Below, piece by piece: positions 21,800 to 31,880 of a stretch of DNA of 33,362 nucleotides. The first letter of the stretch is position 1. Every line of letters begins with the position of its first letter. Position numbers and translations under genes: made by a program. A model generated the notes under the pieces. The model had not been told where the DNA came from and searched no databases. It was given only the letters and a program-made list of their open reading frames with translations. Origin of the DNA: Gnetum montanum. Lineage: Eukaryota > Streptophyta > Gnetopsida > Gnetales > Gnetaceae. The DNA lies in contig MNCI01004078.1 of assembly GCA_015680685.1 (NCBI GenBank), positions 1,669 to 35,030 on the forward strand, written 5' to 3'.

Positions 21800-22615
21800 C
21801 AAACCTTACCATGAATCTATAATGATCAATGCACATAATACCTTTGAGAGAGAATGACCTCACTCGTTATTTCGGATCTCCTCCTTCCAACTCAGTCATG
21901 GGGGAGATGGCCACCTATGCTAATCAATTAAGGCCCTTAGTTCTTTTTAAGTTTTTGTTTTACACATTTTTGTTTTACAAATTTCTTTAACTTTTCTTGT
22001 TTTTGTTTTGCAACATCATTATACTTTTTCTTTTATTTGTGTGTGTGTGTGTGTGCATGTCTGTCCATTTTGTTAAGTTTGTCACCCAATAAGTGCTCTT
22101 GGTGATGGTATGAACTGTATTCTATTGGTTGCTAATGTTTGGATTTTACCTTTAAGTTATGATGTTGATACTAAGGTATGGTTCTTTTGATATAGCAGGT
22201 AATGAGCCCACATCATCCATGCATCCATAAATTTCTATGGTCTCTCTTGGCTTAGAACTGTACAGTCCCTTTCTTCAAAATAATAAGAACTATCAATGAA
22301 TCAGTGATTGGGCATTTCTCAAACTAAGGAAGGACTCAAGGATCGAAAAGGGTGTGACTTTAAGGGGACTTAATGCATTTGTGTTGGCCATTCTCTTGGG
22401 TGCTTGGATGCTTTCTTCTAGAGTTTTTCTTACCATTCCGAAGTTACCCCATTATCAAGAAGTTGAGCCAATAAAAATAAAAATAAAAAGTCTTTGCATG
22501 GTGTGGTTCTCATGCAAAAAAAAAAAAAACACATAGTGGGAATTCAAAGCACACCCCTTAGACGAAATAATCATTTGGGCTACAAGCATTGGTTATGGGA
22601 CTAAACAAATATGTT
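21800..22615 (+). repeat. 3' non-coding region, copy B (right arm), with (GT)n
   Basis: It shares with copies A and C GGATCTCCTCCTT near 21868, CATGGGGGAGATGGCC, CATCCATAAATTTCTATGG near 22223, AAGGGTGTGACTTTAAGG near 22348, CATGGTGTGGTTCTCATG near 22497 and TTCAAAGCACACCCCTTAG near 22543. A GT microsatellite at 22039-22055 is absent from copies A and C. A splice-like GATATAGCAG/GTAATGAG word is at about 22190. Confidence 0.85.
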
Positions 22616-23642
22616 CCCTCTAACTAAGGTCCTGGCTCACTTCCTACCTTCTCCTTTCTCATTTCGTCAGAGTGGTGGTGACTCTTTGGTGAAGGTATTC
22701 TTGTTACTTTGGGTAGATGGATTAGCCAAATGTATTAATGCGAAGTCACTGGATGTGGATGGTTTAAGGCTGGATTTGGAATGAGATCTACTAAGTCACA
22801 TTAACCATTAATACATAAAGGACTGTACATCATCTTGTTCTTGAGATTCCATTCCATTCTCTTCTTCCCATCCTTCTTTCTCCATTTTCACCTCATTGCC
22901 AGTTGTATCAATGGTCCATATTTTGGTGAATGCATTATTTTCTTTTTGGTAAACTATTGTGGTTAAGAATTTAACTCTTGCTTCCAAATGACATTTCTAG
23001 AGCCTATGGACTCTTTGAATGTGGGATTGTCAAGGCATTAAGGGCATGAGCCTGCTTTGGGGAGGACCCACTAGCATTCCTATTTGGTGCATCAGTTAAT
23101 TTCTTTCCCTTAAACATTTTCATAATCAATTTCTATTTTCTTCATTTCCATCTTTGACATCCATTTTATTGGTGTTATCGTTGTCTTTTTTTCTCCATTT
23201 TGTTCCTTATCTTTTTCCATTCTCTTGCTACCGAAGGTTCGCAATTAGTCATGGGGGTCCTGGTCCAATTTTTTTAATTTTCTCCTAACTCCTACACCTT
23301 CGGTAGTCACCACTATTATATCTCTAGAATTCGCATAAGCCATATCACAACTTAGCCAATGGACCTTACAATGAGGCAAGGTATCAACTACATTGTGATT
23401 CATTTACCCTTGCTAATATAAGACTGTGTTGTGTGTGTAGATGGCAATCATACACCAAAGGATTGGATCTGGAAGGAACACTTGCAATGGATCGGTGCTG
23501 AAGCAGTTTTACAAGGAACAAGATTGATGGAATGCTTATGGATGGACAACGAAAGGCGCAATCTTGGCATTGGCAGAAAAAAACTTCTTTTCTCTCTCTC
23601 TCTCTCCCCCTCTCTCTCTCTCAATTGCCAAATAAGGCTGGA
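22616..23642. other. Right-arm spacer between 3' region and LTR, CT-rich tract
   Basis: No gene recognised. It mirrors 17721-18759. A (CT)n tract lies at 23590-23622 just before the LTR. For a plus-oriented LTR the expected polypurine tract would be purine-rich on this strand; instead only a short AATAAGGCTGGA precedes TGTCAA at 23643. The LTR start is therefore my weakest boundary. Confidence 0.65.
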
Positions 23643-24637
23643 TGTCAAATGTGTGTAGTATTCACTCTTGTTGTCATGAACACTAATTTTTTCATGTATT
23701 GTAATGATGATCCGTTCACATGTCACCCCATTCACCATTAGTTTCATTCAAGTAAATAATCCCATACCTTCCCAATATTTTGTAAGAAACTCGAGAACAA
23801 GTTTTTATTCAGTCATGCAGGTATGATAAGCCACAATATCGCGTACGCGATATCACATCTACGATATTGTGTTGGCCCCTATGATATCACATACGTGATA
23901 TCGCAGCCTGTCACTAGTTCTATAAATAAGAGATGGCTTTCCCTTGTTTTCACATCTAGATCTAGACCCTTAGCCAAACTATAGCAGTTTTACCATTCTA
24001 GAGTTAGAATAATTTCCATGTGCCCACAGTAGGAGTCTCAAAGTGAACGGATCTTTATTCGAGCAAATTGTACTTGAGCACACATTTGTGTACGACAATA
24101 AAGACAAACTTTCTGATAAACCTTGTAGCATGTGGACTAAGCTAATTAGGACTTAATTACTATTAAATATTTAAATGCTTTCTTAAATAATTAATCTCTC
24201 TCAACCCTTCACTCCCCTAGTTAAGTGCATTCAGTACGACCACTTCGAGCACGTGTATAACGCTTGGTAACCCAGTAGCGAGTAGTGTTTGGTAATCCTA
24301 GTAGCGTTACACTAGTTGAGGGTGTGTATGGTAAGTGGGAACGGATACTGGTGCTAGGACGATTAGAACTTAGTTAATGAAAGTTAGTTATTTAGTCTCT
24401 TCACCTTTCCCCTCTTAGCATAGGCATTAAAAAGATAAAAGATATAAAAATCATACACCTTAGGCTTACTTAACCATACAACCATGACAATACAAGTAAG
24501 TTTGGGAAGACAGAGATTGATTAACCTTAAGTGTTCCATTAGGGCACATAAGCACTTAGTCCTTGGTGTTCGATCAGATTGCACGTGAAATGCTCGTATT
24601 CGTATGGTTGAGTGTAGGGGTACCTTGCCACTCATCA
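23643..24637 (+). repeat. LTR of the palindrome family, right/middle copy
   Basis: It begins at TGTCAAAT (23643) and ends CCACTCATCA (24637), about 995 bp, TG...CA. It contains a TATA box (TATAAATA, 23921-23928) and a poly(A) signal (AATAAA, 24097-24102) 176 bases downstream, consistent with U3-R-U5 order on the plus strand. The copies at 16742-17720 (minus) and 28170-29311 (plus) share GTCATGAACAC near the start, GGATCTTTATTC, the AATAAAGACAA neighbourhood and the end. It serves as 3' LTR of the right palindrome arm and as 5' LTR of the next internal region. No clear primer-binding site follows the end (ATAATATTCTTGG). Confidence 0.8.
23832..23928 (+). promoter_or_regulatory. U3 palindrome cluster and TATA box of the middle LTR
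   Basis: A perfect 18-bp palindrome ATATCGCGTACGCGATAT lies at 23836-23853. CACAATATCG pairs with CGATATTGTG about 30 bases on. A third dyad, GATATCAC-ATAC-GTGATATC, is at 23883-23902. TATAAATA follows at 23921. The left-arm LTR keeps CGCGATATCGCG at the mirrored place. Their position just upstream of the TATA box suggests binding sites for dimeric regulators of the LTR promoter; this is inference. Confidence 0.6.
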
Positions 24638-25278
24638 ATAATATTCTTGGCTTTTTTGGAACTCCATGGACTACAAATTCATTCAAAAATTCCTTATATT
24701 CTTCAAGATATTCACATTTGAAAATTTTGTTTAAGAACCCCATAAGTGAGGCCTTGTCGACGGAGCCCGTGTGTATACAAGGCATCATATACATGGCCTT
24801 GTTGATGTAGCACATAAATAGTATAAATATGCATGACCCCCCTTAGAAATTTTCACATTTTCTCATAAATTCCAAGGGACTTTTTCAAATTTTGAGCCTA
24901 AAACCTTCTAGAACCCATAACTTCCTAATTGTTTATCCAAATCACTATGTTCTTTAACCTTGTAGCTACTATAGGTAACCTCTTAGTCATGGAGGCTACA
25001 AATGTGCCATTTTTGAGGGAAAATGTTTCATCATTTTTCTAACTCTAACAAAGGTTTAACTAAGAAATCAACATTTAAACATCAAATTACAAAAGTTAAA
25101 CCATTCCACCAAGCTTCAATGAAACTTATAATAAAAATTAATTAATAAAAGAAGAATAAAATAATCAATCTGTCATGGTCTAAGCTTAGCCAAGTGTAAC
25201 TAACTAACAAGATTAGGTATTCAAATATTCAAAGTTACACGTTATTTCTACTAATCCATGGATGTGTTGTGACTACAA
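24638..25278. other. Leader of the non-autonomous element
   Basis: AT-rich sequence between the LTR end and the first gag-like frame. A minus-strand ORF at 24815-24384 straddles the LTR and is not conserved in the left LTR copy, so I do not call it. No standard primer-binding site (TGG plus tRNA complement) is obvious within 20 bases of 24637. Confidence 0.5.
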
Positions 25279-28090
25279 ATGGCACCGAAAGGCAAATAGA
25301 GAGAAATGGAAAAAAATAAGAAAGGGCCAAGAAAAAGCCTAGGAAGAATTGCTTACAAACCATGTCAAAGGTCCTCTTAGGAAAGAGGTCGAGGTGGAAG
25401 CTATTCATCAAATTCTAAAACCATTAGCAGTAATAGAAAATTCCCACTAAGATGAGGCACTAGCTTAGCAAGTAAACCTTGAGGTGACCTTTACAAGAGC
25501 CTACCTAAATCAACTTAGATCCAGGGAGGTCCAAAAAATAGTGCTTTAGGAGTTAACCTTTGGCTCTTTCCTACAGTAAGCATCTAAAGAAGTACAGGAC
25601 CAATTGAAGATCTTTCCCACATGGCCAATTATCACTTCCATCAAGGAGTGGTACATGGGAGAGATATTTTTATTTTAAAATAATAGACAGGCTGATTCAA
25701 TTGTCAAAATCAAGGACATCTCAGTGTCCTACTCAATGTAGGCCATTATTGAAGTGCTTGGGTTGCTTGAAACTAGAATGAATCCTATTAAGATTCCAAT
25801 GTAGGTGGACCTTAGCATCAAAAAGGAATGGATTCAATGGTGCTATGGTGTGAACCAAAAGGAGTACAACACACTCACACTAGCAAAAAGAATTCACTAC
25901 AAGATTGTAGCCTTTCACCAAAACCACACAGTGAGTACCAACAAGATCATTACCTTTCTTGCCCATGTGTGTGCTACTCTGAGTAGGAGATTCCTTGTTA
26001 ACTTTCCACAGCTAGTCTATCTGGAGATTGAGAAGTGGTTTAAGAAGAATGAAGATGGAAGGAAGGCACTACCTTTTCCATGCCTCATTGGAAAACTCTA
26101 TCAGAGGGAAGGGATAGTCTATTATACAAATAATGCTATTAGATGTGCTCCAACTACTAATTAGATGGAGATGATGAAAGATAAAATGCCTAAAATAACC
26201 ATTCAAGAAGAGGAGTAGTAGCCACCACCTCCAATTGCCACTCAAATAATTATTCTAGATGTTTTTGCAATAGCCCAATAGTTGCATAAATACTAAGAAT
26301 GGCTCTTGAGTGAACAAGAGTAATGAGAAAGCACAAGTGATGAAGACCCATCTATGTAATGGCCAACGATGAGTCACCTAAATGAGATGGCCAAAACAGT
26401 TAGCTTGATGGGGGGAGGTGGATCCATTTTCTTAGCCCAACAAATGAAGTTATTCATGAGGTTGAATCCTAGCACTAGAGAGGTCATGGTACCTCTTGCA
26501 GAATACCAACCACTCTTAGAAATTTCTAGAAACACTACAACCTACTTGATGCACTTGTAGAAAGCCAAGGAGGCAATAATGCTGGTGATGTAGCACCAAG
26601 GACAAGAGATAGCAACAGAGGTGGTTGTTGATAGAATTGCCAAAATACTCAATGCACCTATGATGTCTATACTAGATGTCACTACACTCAAAGATGTGTA
26701 GACATCCACAAGGATCATAAGTGATAGAATAAGTGCAACATGACATGCAGAACTATTGTACTGACTAGTGGGAATAGGGAAACTAATTCTAGATGTCTTT
26801 GATCTTTTAGATAGTATTACTAAAATCCAATTAAAGCTACTAAAGATAAGGAGAAAAAACATTCTCTTGGAATGGCAACTGAAATAGCCAAGGAGTTAAA
26901 TGAACACTTGGCTGCTGAAGTTGCTAGAGTAAGAGCCCAAATTGTCAACCTTGCATTTCTCAACCTAGCATTGACAAGAGATGAAGTTCTTAAACAACTT
27001 TACACTAGATTGAAAGGGGTTGAGGGTGTGATGGAGATAGTGGTACTCTATTGATCCTTGGTAGAGGCTACCCAATGAAAAATTTAGAAGGCCTTGGATT
27101 TGACCCAATAGGAGAATGTGCAACTAAACATAGAGAACCATCACCTACAAAATGTTAATGAGCATAAAAAATAATTGACTAACTTTATCCATACACAACA
27201 TGAGCAACTAGCTCAAGCGAACATAGAGCTAAGGAGATTGATAGCTAAAAATAAAAACCTCTTCATGGAGAAGGTCTGTGCCCTTCATCAGAAGACTACA
27301 ATAAAGGTAGCCACCTAAAAATTAGAGGCTCTCAAATTTGAGAGAGTTAAGGATCATTACAAAGACCAAGTTAGCCTATAGAAAGAAGTAAATGAAAAAC
27401 ATATTTAAGTGGTGAAGGAAAAGTTAAACAAGATCCTCTAGCAACTACAATAAGGACACAAATTATGGCAGCCTATCATTGATGGGATCGATCAATACAA
27501 TAAAGAAAAAAATTGCCTAAAAGAGTTGCAAATAGAGAAAATGATAGAATACATGGAGCTTGCCAATATCTGGTATGAAAATCTAGCTATGTTAACTATC
27601 AAACAGCTATGGTTAGAACTAGAGAAGCAAGTGGCCAGCTCATACTTGTTGTACGAGGTTGAGTTCAAGCATCATAAGAGCACTAAGCAAAAGCTTGCGA
27701 TGGAAAATGTAGAACTTGAGGTTCTCAAGGACAAATACCCTAATCAGAGATCTATTATTGAGAACCTACTCAAAAGAATGAATGATTACCAAGAGCTACA
27801 AAATGTAGTCAAGGCATTTGATGTCAAATGCAAACAATTCACTACTTGGTTTGTCAATGTTAAAGAGTTGTTCCCAGTAATGCCTTGTTCATGGGATATT
27901 CCCATTCTAGCCCACATTGGCAATCCTACATGAACTGTGAATGATCCCTTGAGCAAGAAGGAGAAGATGAAGGCATCATTGAATTCCTTTCACCTTCCAT
28001 AAGAGGTAGCAACTATAGTAGGAAAGCCATAGTTTCCTCAGCCACTACACATGCCTAATGCTAGCAAAGGTCCTTCAAAACCTTAGGAAC
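25279..28090 (+). pseudogene. Decayed gag-like ORF with long coiled coil
   Basis: From an ATGGCACCGAAAGG start (25279; a frame change follows within about 30 bases) one frame can be followed to about 26800, then another to 27934. The best N-terminal piece (25805-26164, 119 codons) reads as a globular domain with WIQWCYGVN, TFLAHVCATLSRRFLVNFP and KALPFPCLIGKLYQREGI, reminiscent of the putative plant transposon protein domain common in plant gypsy elements. A Pro/Glu linker (PPPPIATQ), a hydrophobic stretch, then a long Lys/Glu/Gln/Leu-rich region (about 27060-27900, e.g. ELEKQVASSYLLYEVEFKHH) predict coiled coil. The tail is Pro-rich (PPPLGIV, 28105). About 20 in-frame stops occur, more than half of them TAG. 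There is no zinc knuckle or enzyme. Confidence 0.55.
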
Positions 28091-28169
28091 CTCCACCACT
28101 TGGGATTGTTTGATCTTCTCAACTTCTTTCATGCCATCAGAGGATGTGCTATCTAGTTTTGAGTAGTCA

Positions 28170-29311
28170 TGTCATGGTGTTTAATTTTATGTCATGAACA
28201 CCATAAATTTTTGTAATGTTGTTGATTTGTACACTTGTGCACTCAGTTTTGTCAAGTTAGTTTCTTATGTTAAGAGTCAATCAAGAATCCCATACCTTTC
28301 CAATTTTGTAAAAGAACTTGAGGATGACTTTTCATTCAATCATGGGGATATGATGAATCGTTGTTATGTTGTATTAACAAGTCCCTATTGATGTGGCCTA
28401 GGTGACTGGGCCCCATAAATGCAACCTCATCTACATGATGTTGCCCCATTGATTGGGCCACATTGATGTAGTGTTTGCTACGTTTATGGGGCCCTGTTAA
28501 CATAGCTCCATGATAAAGGTTATCTATACATGCTCATGAACTATGTTTATGGGATGTCTTATCATAGTTGTAGTAGAGCTCTTATAGTTTTGTCATTTGA
28601 AAGTTAGAATACTTCTCTAAGTCCCACAGGAAAAGTCAAAAAGTGTATGGATCTTTATTCAAGCACTGTTGTACTTGAACACACCAGTGTGAATAGAAAT
28701 AAAGACAAGCCTTTTAATCAAACCTTGCAACACTTGGAATAGATTAATGATTCATTTATACATTTATTGTTCTCATTAATTATGCAATTAATTAAGCTAA
28801 ATTAGACTTCAAGTGATTAGTTAATTAACTAAGATAACTAGATTAAACACATAAATATGACAACTTCGAGCGTAAACATCTATTTGCTTAGTAATCCCAA
28901 TAGCATTATTGCTTACTTTTCTTAATAGCATAGCACTTTGCAATCCTAGTAGTGGATATATGGGTTCAAGACATGTATAAGAAGTAGGACCATATGCTTA
29001 TGTTAGGACTAGTTAGAGATTAATTAAATAGTTAAATTAAATTAGTTATTAAATTACTTCATTTTTTTATTTTCAAGCACCAAGAACATAAAACATAAAA
29101 TAATAAAAATCAAATGCCTTGATCACAGTTAACCATACCTTTGTATCTCACAAGTGTAATTGGGAAGATAATGAACGACTATTAGGGCAAAGTTCACTTC
29201 CTAGGAGACTAGTGTACCAGAAGACATAGAGTTCATCCAATTTAACCAAATTATATGTGAACGCTTCATGATTTATATAGTTGGATGTAGGGATACCTCA
29301 ACCACTCATCA
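28170..29311 (+). repeat. LTR of the palindrome family, third copy
   Basis: It starts TGTCATGG (28170) and ends ACCACTCATCA (29311). Shared with the other two copies: GTCATGAACAC, CCCATACCTTTCCAA near 28288, GGATCTTTATTC near 28650, the poly(A) signal AATAAAG (28698-28703), CTTCGAGC near 28863 and the end. The U3 differs. The GATATC palindromes are replaced by a stem GGGCCCCATAAA (28408-28419) with TTTATGGGGCCC (28483-28494). No clean TATA box is seen. Confidence 0.75.
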
Positions 29312-29329
29312 CTAGATTATAAATCAAAG

Positions 29330-30880
29330 AATATGAAACAAAGAAGAAGAAGCTAGTGGCTAGTATTCCAGAAGTTATTCCTAGTAGATATAGTCTATAT
29401 ACTATTTCTAAAGAAGTGGGGAGTAATGTCCAATTAAAATACAAGGAAAGCTTGCAAAATCAACAATTGTAGCAACTAATCTACAAACAAAAATTTTATA
29501 CTCTAGAAATTTGAAAAAATTAAAGTATAAAGACTTCTCTATTAGAATGTATGATAGCCAATAAAACATAGATGAATATGGTTATGGATATACCAATAGC
29601 CAAAAAAGTTCATAAAGTTGTTCAAGATCTCTACGTAGATCCAAAATTTAAAAAAATTATAAAAATATTACTCTTTTAAAGAACTTTAACATGCTTAGTA
29701 TTAATGAATTAGCTTCTCAAGTGAGAACCCTAAAATTATAAAGAATATCAAAAAAATCTAGTGAAAATTATGAAGCCTACATAACTAACCAAAGAGAAAT
29801 ATGTAAGTAACGAAGATTCATATGGAGAGGAAGATTCAATTATCATAATAGAGATCAGGAAAAATTTAGAAGAAAATGATGATCAAAATACAAAAGAAAG
29901 AGGAAGAGGTAGATGGAATCAATTAAAAAGATAAAGATAGGGTAAAGAATCATTACCATATTATAACTTCTACAAAAGAAAAGATCATACAATCAACCAA
30001 TGTTGGACTAGAATTAGTTTTGAAACAAAACATGGAAAAGCTTCACAAACAGAACAAGCCACTCCTTCATCATCTCAAAGAATACTCCAGAAGAAGAGCT
30101 AGGTAATTATGTAGTCTTCAATTCAATTAAAGAAATAAAGCAAGATTCTTAGATTGTAGACAGTGGGTGCTCAAATCACATGATGCCTACAAAACTTATC
30201 TCTTAAATTACAAAAAAACAATAGTATTACAAAACATCAAAATTGGAGATGAAAATTACTTAGTCATAGAAGAAATAGGAGATTGTGTGGTTAAATTAAA
30301 CAATGGAAAAAAAGTCACCATTTCTAATGTGTATTATGTTCCTAATCTTTCCAACCCTCTCATCTTTGTTGGATAAGACTCTAGTAGAGGAAATAGTATA
30401 AATTTCAAGAGCAATTTCTACATTATCAACAAACCCAACAGTGAATAAATCGTAAAAATCAAAGTATTGAATAATAGAATATATTTCCCTGAATGCAACT
30501 ATCTTATAAAAAAGGAGATATCATAAGCAACCATCCTACTCAAAAGAAGCGTGTCCTTACAATAGAAGCTAATCAAATCACAAAAAATATGAAGTCAAGA
30601 AAAAGGATAATGAGGATTTTAGCAAGTCCAAACTTTGGCATGGAAGGCTTAGTCACACCTCCTATTACAAAATTGAAAGAATGTTCAAATAGGAAAAAGC
30701 TACAGGAATAGAAACTTCATATATTCCTCAAAAAAATATGAGACTTACATACAATGAAATAAAACCAATTTTCCTCACAACTCTCACATGATAAATAAGG
30801 AAAGCCCATTTAATCTTTTGTACATTGATCTTGCTAGGTCAATGTCCATTATTTTAATAGAAGGAATAAATTAGTGTTGG
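29330..30880 (+). pseudogene. Ty1/copia gag-protease-integrase start remnant
   Basis: A Lys/Glu-rich gag end (KERGRGRWNQLKR near 29900) is followed by a degraded zinc knuckle, YYNFYKRKDHTINQCW (about 29957-30007). His and the last Cys remain but the first two Cys are Tyr/Phe. The protease motif IVDSGCSNHM at 30153-30182 is intact around the catalytic Asp. A frameshift follows, then an open frame to 30376 with IKIGDENYLVIEEIGDC and VYYVPNLSNPLIFVG, the usual copia pre-integrase text. Near 30820 LYIDLARSMS marks the integrase core start, after which similarity stops. RT and RNase H are absent and no copia LTR was identified. Confidence 0.75.
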
Positions 30881-31880
30881 CACATTTGGCCATTTCATGA
30901 AGCAGGCTTAAATTAGTTGAGAATTTTTGAAGAAGTAGCTAAATTTTCAGTTTGAGAGGAAGAGAATAAGTGCACAAAAGGTATTCTCTTATTTTAAAAT
31001 ATTGGAGCACCATTTCTATAGCAAGCTTACACAGCCCTGTTGATAAGTACAGAATTATCAATGTGTTGTTCTACCTTTATAATTCTCTGGGATTTACAAA
31101 TGAATAACCTGATAATTGCAAGTTCAGCAGTCTGGTGCAGGGTGAAGTTATTTCTCCTGTGAAATTCAAGAATATATTGTCTAAAATTTCAAGGCTGAGC
31201 AAGATATTTTTCTCTGTAAGAAAGATGTTCTTCTCTGCAATAGAAAGGAAAAAGTGGAAGTCTACAAAATGAAGGAGGGGCTCTGCATTATTGCAAGGGA
31301 CCATGGTATGTGAATCAAATTTCACAGTACCAATTAAAAACTGAGTATAGCAATCCATTATTTCATAGCACAATTTCAAATAATGCACTCTGCAAAAAAA
31401 AAAATAAACATTCATGTAGAAAGGCAGAAACAAGATTGTTCAAGGGTTGCCCCAGCACTTCACCACTGGAATCCCCATTCTCTATGACCATTTCTGTCTA
31501 GTAAAATGTAAGAAAATAAAAACAAAATTTGCAATGATGAGAAGCCAATGAGGGCCTTCAAAACAGCACTGTACAAAAACACAGAAACAGAAAATGAAAT
31601 GCTTACACAGCAACAAAAATATAGCCAAAAGCTGATAGCATTTCTATTATCTAGCATCATATAAATATTTTTATGAAGTATGCTGGGCAATGGGCCAATG
31701 GTGAGTGGTACATGGCACCGTCAGTGCAGGAAAACCATTACCAAATTCCACAGAAATTCTGTCAAACACTTGCTGCACAAACTCCATTCCTCCAGTACTC
31801 AATACTCAATGAGATTATTCAAATGATCATATCATTAACAGTGAATCAGCGGAGAAAATTGTTAGAGAGGTGAAAGAAAT
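30881..31880. other. Low-copy-looking stretch without recognised gene
   Basis: No retroelement motif found. On the minus strand ATG 31787 opens 38 codons to TAA 31671 (QQVFDRISVEFGNG); on the plus strand a frame across the same place ends at 31873. Either could be a terminal exon or chance. A-runs at 31396 and 31512 and splice-like words (GTCTAG/GTAAG-type near 31500) are seen but do not form a model. Confidence 0.3.

Larger units (their letters stand above)
16742..24637. repeat. Giant inverted repeat (palindrome), about 3.94-kb arms with 10-bp spacer
   Basis: The left arm is 16742-20683 and the right arm 20694-24637. Matching pairs run the whole length: the LTR end (TGATGAGTGG at 16742; CCACTCATCA ending 24637), the poly(A) signal (17289-17294; 24097-24102), the spacer sequence (about 18600; about 22780), protease frames (19739-20107 minus; 21270-21485 plus) and gag end frames (20575-20366 minus; 20802-21005 plus). 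Summed coordinates of paired landmarks stay close to 41377, so few indels separate the arms. In about 200 bases around 20802-21002 I counted about 19 differences, all but one transitions. The arms are old but still fold as one. Confidence 0.95.
23643..29311 (+). mobile_element. LTR-flanked non-autonomous element sharing its 5' LTR with the palindrome
   Basis: Two related LTRs in direct orientation (23643-24637 and 28170-29311) enclose about 3.5 kb with a gag-like frame and no protease, RT or integrase. This is the layout of a large non-autonomous LTR element. The 5' LTR is at the same time the outer end of the palindrome's right arm, so either the two elements are a recombined tandem or the palindrome formed from the 5' side of this element. 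The two LTRs differ visibly (about 995 against 1142 bp, several indels), so the insertion is old. Flanks: no clean 5-bp duplication (left palindrome edge CTATG; right flank CTAGA). Confidence 0.6.

Noticed and set aside
22039-22055. (GT)n as a Z-DNA regulatory element
   Set aside because: An ordinary short microsatellite absent from the two other copies of this region; recent slippage explains it.
16742-24637. Assembly or library fold-back artefact producing a false palindrome
   Set aside because: The arms differ by roughly a tenth with independent stops and indels, and the left arm has about 30 bases the right lacks. A fold-back artefact would be nearly identical.
24638-24660. Primer-binding site for the LTR element
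   Set aside because: No TGG-starting match to the 3' end of a common plant tRNA directly after the LTR. CTTGGC and TTTTGGAACTCC nearby are too weak.
24384-24815. 143-codon minus-strand ORF across the middle LTR edge
   Set aside because: It spans an LTR-internal junction. The LTR part exists in the left copy as only a fragment with a different partner, so it is fortuitous.
31077-31433. 118-codon minus-strand ORF
   Set aside because: Phe/Leu/Ile-rich translation of AT-rich DNA; no recognisable domain or supported start context.
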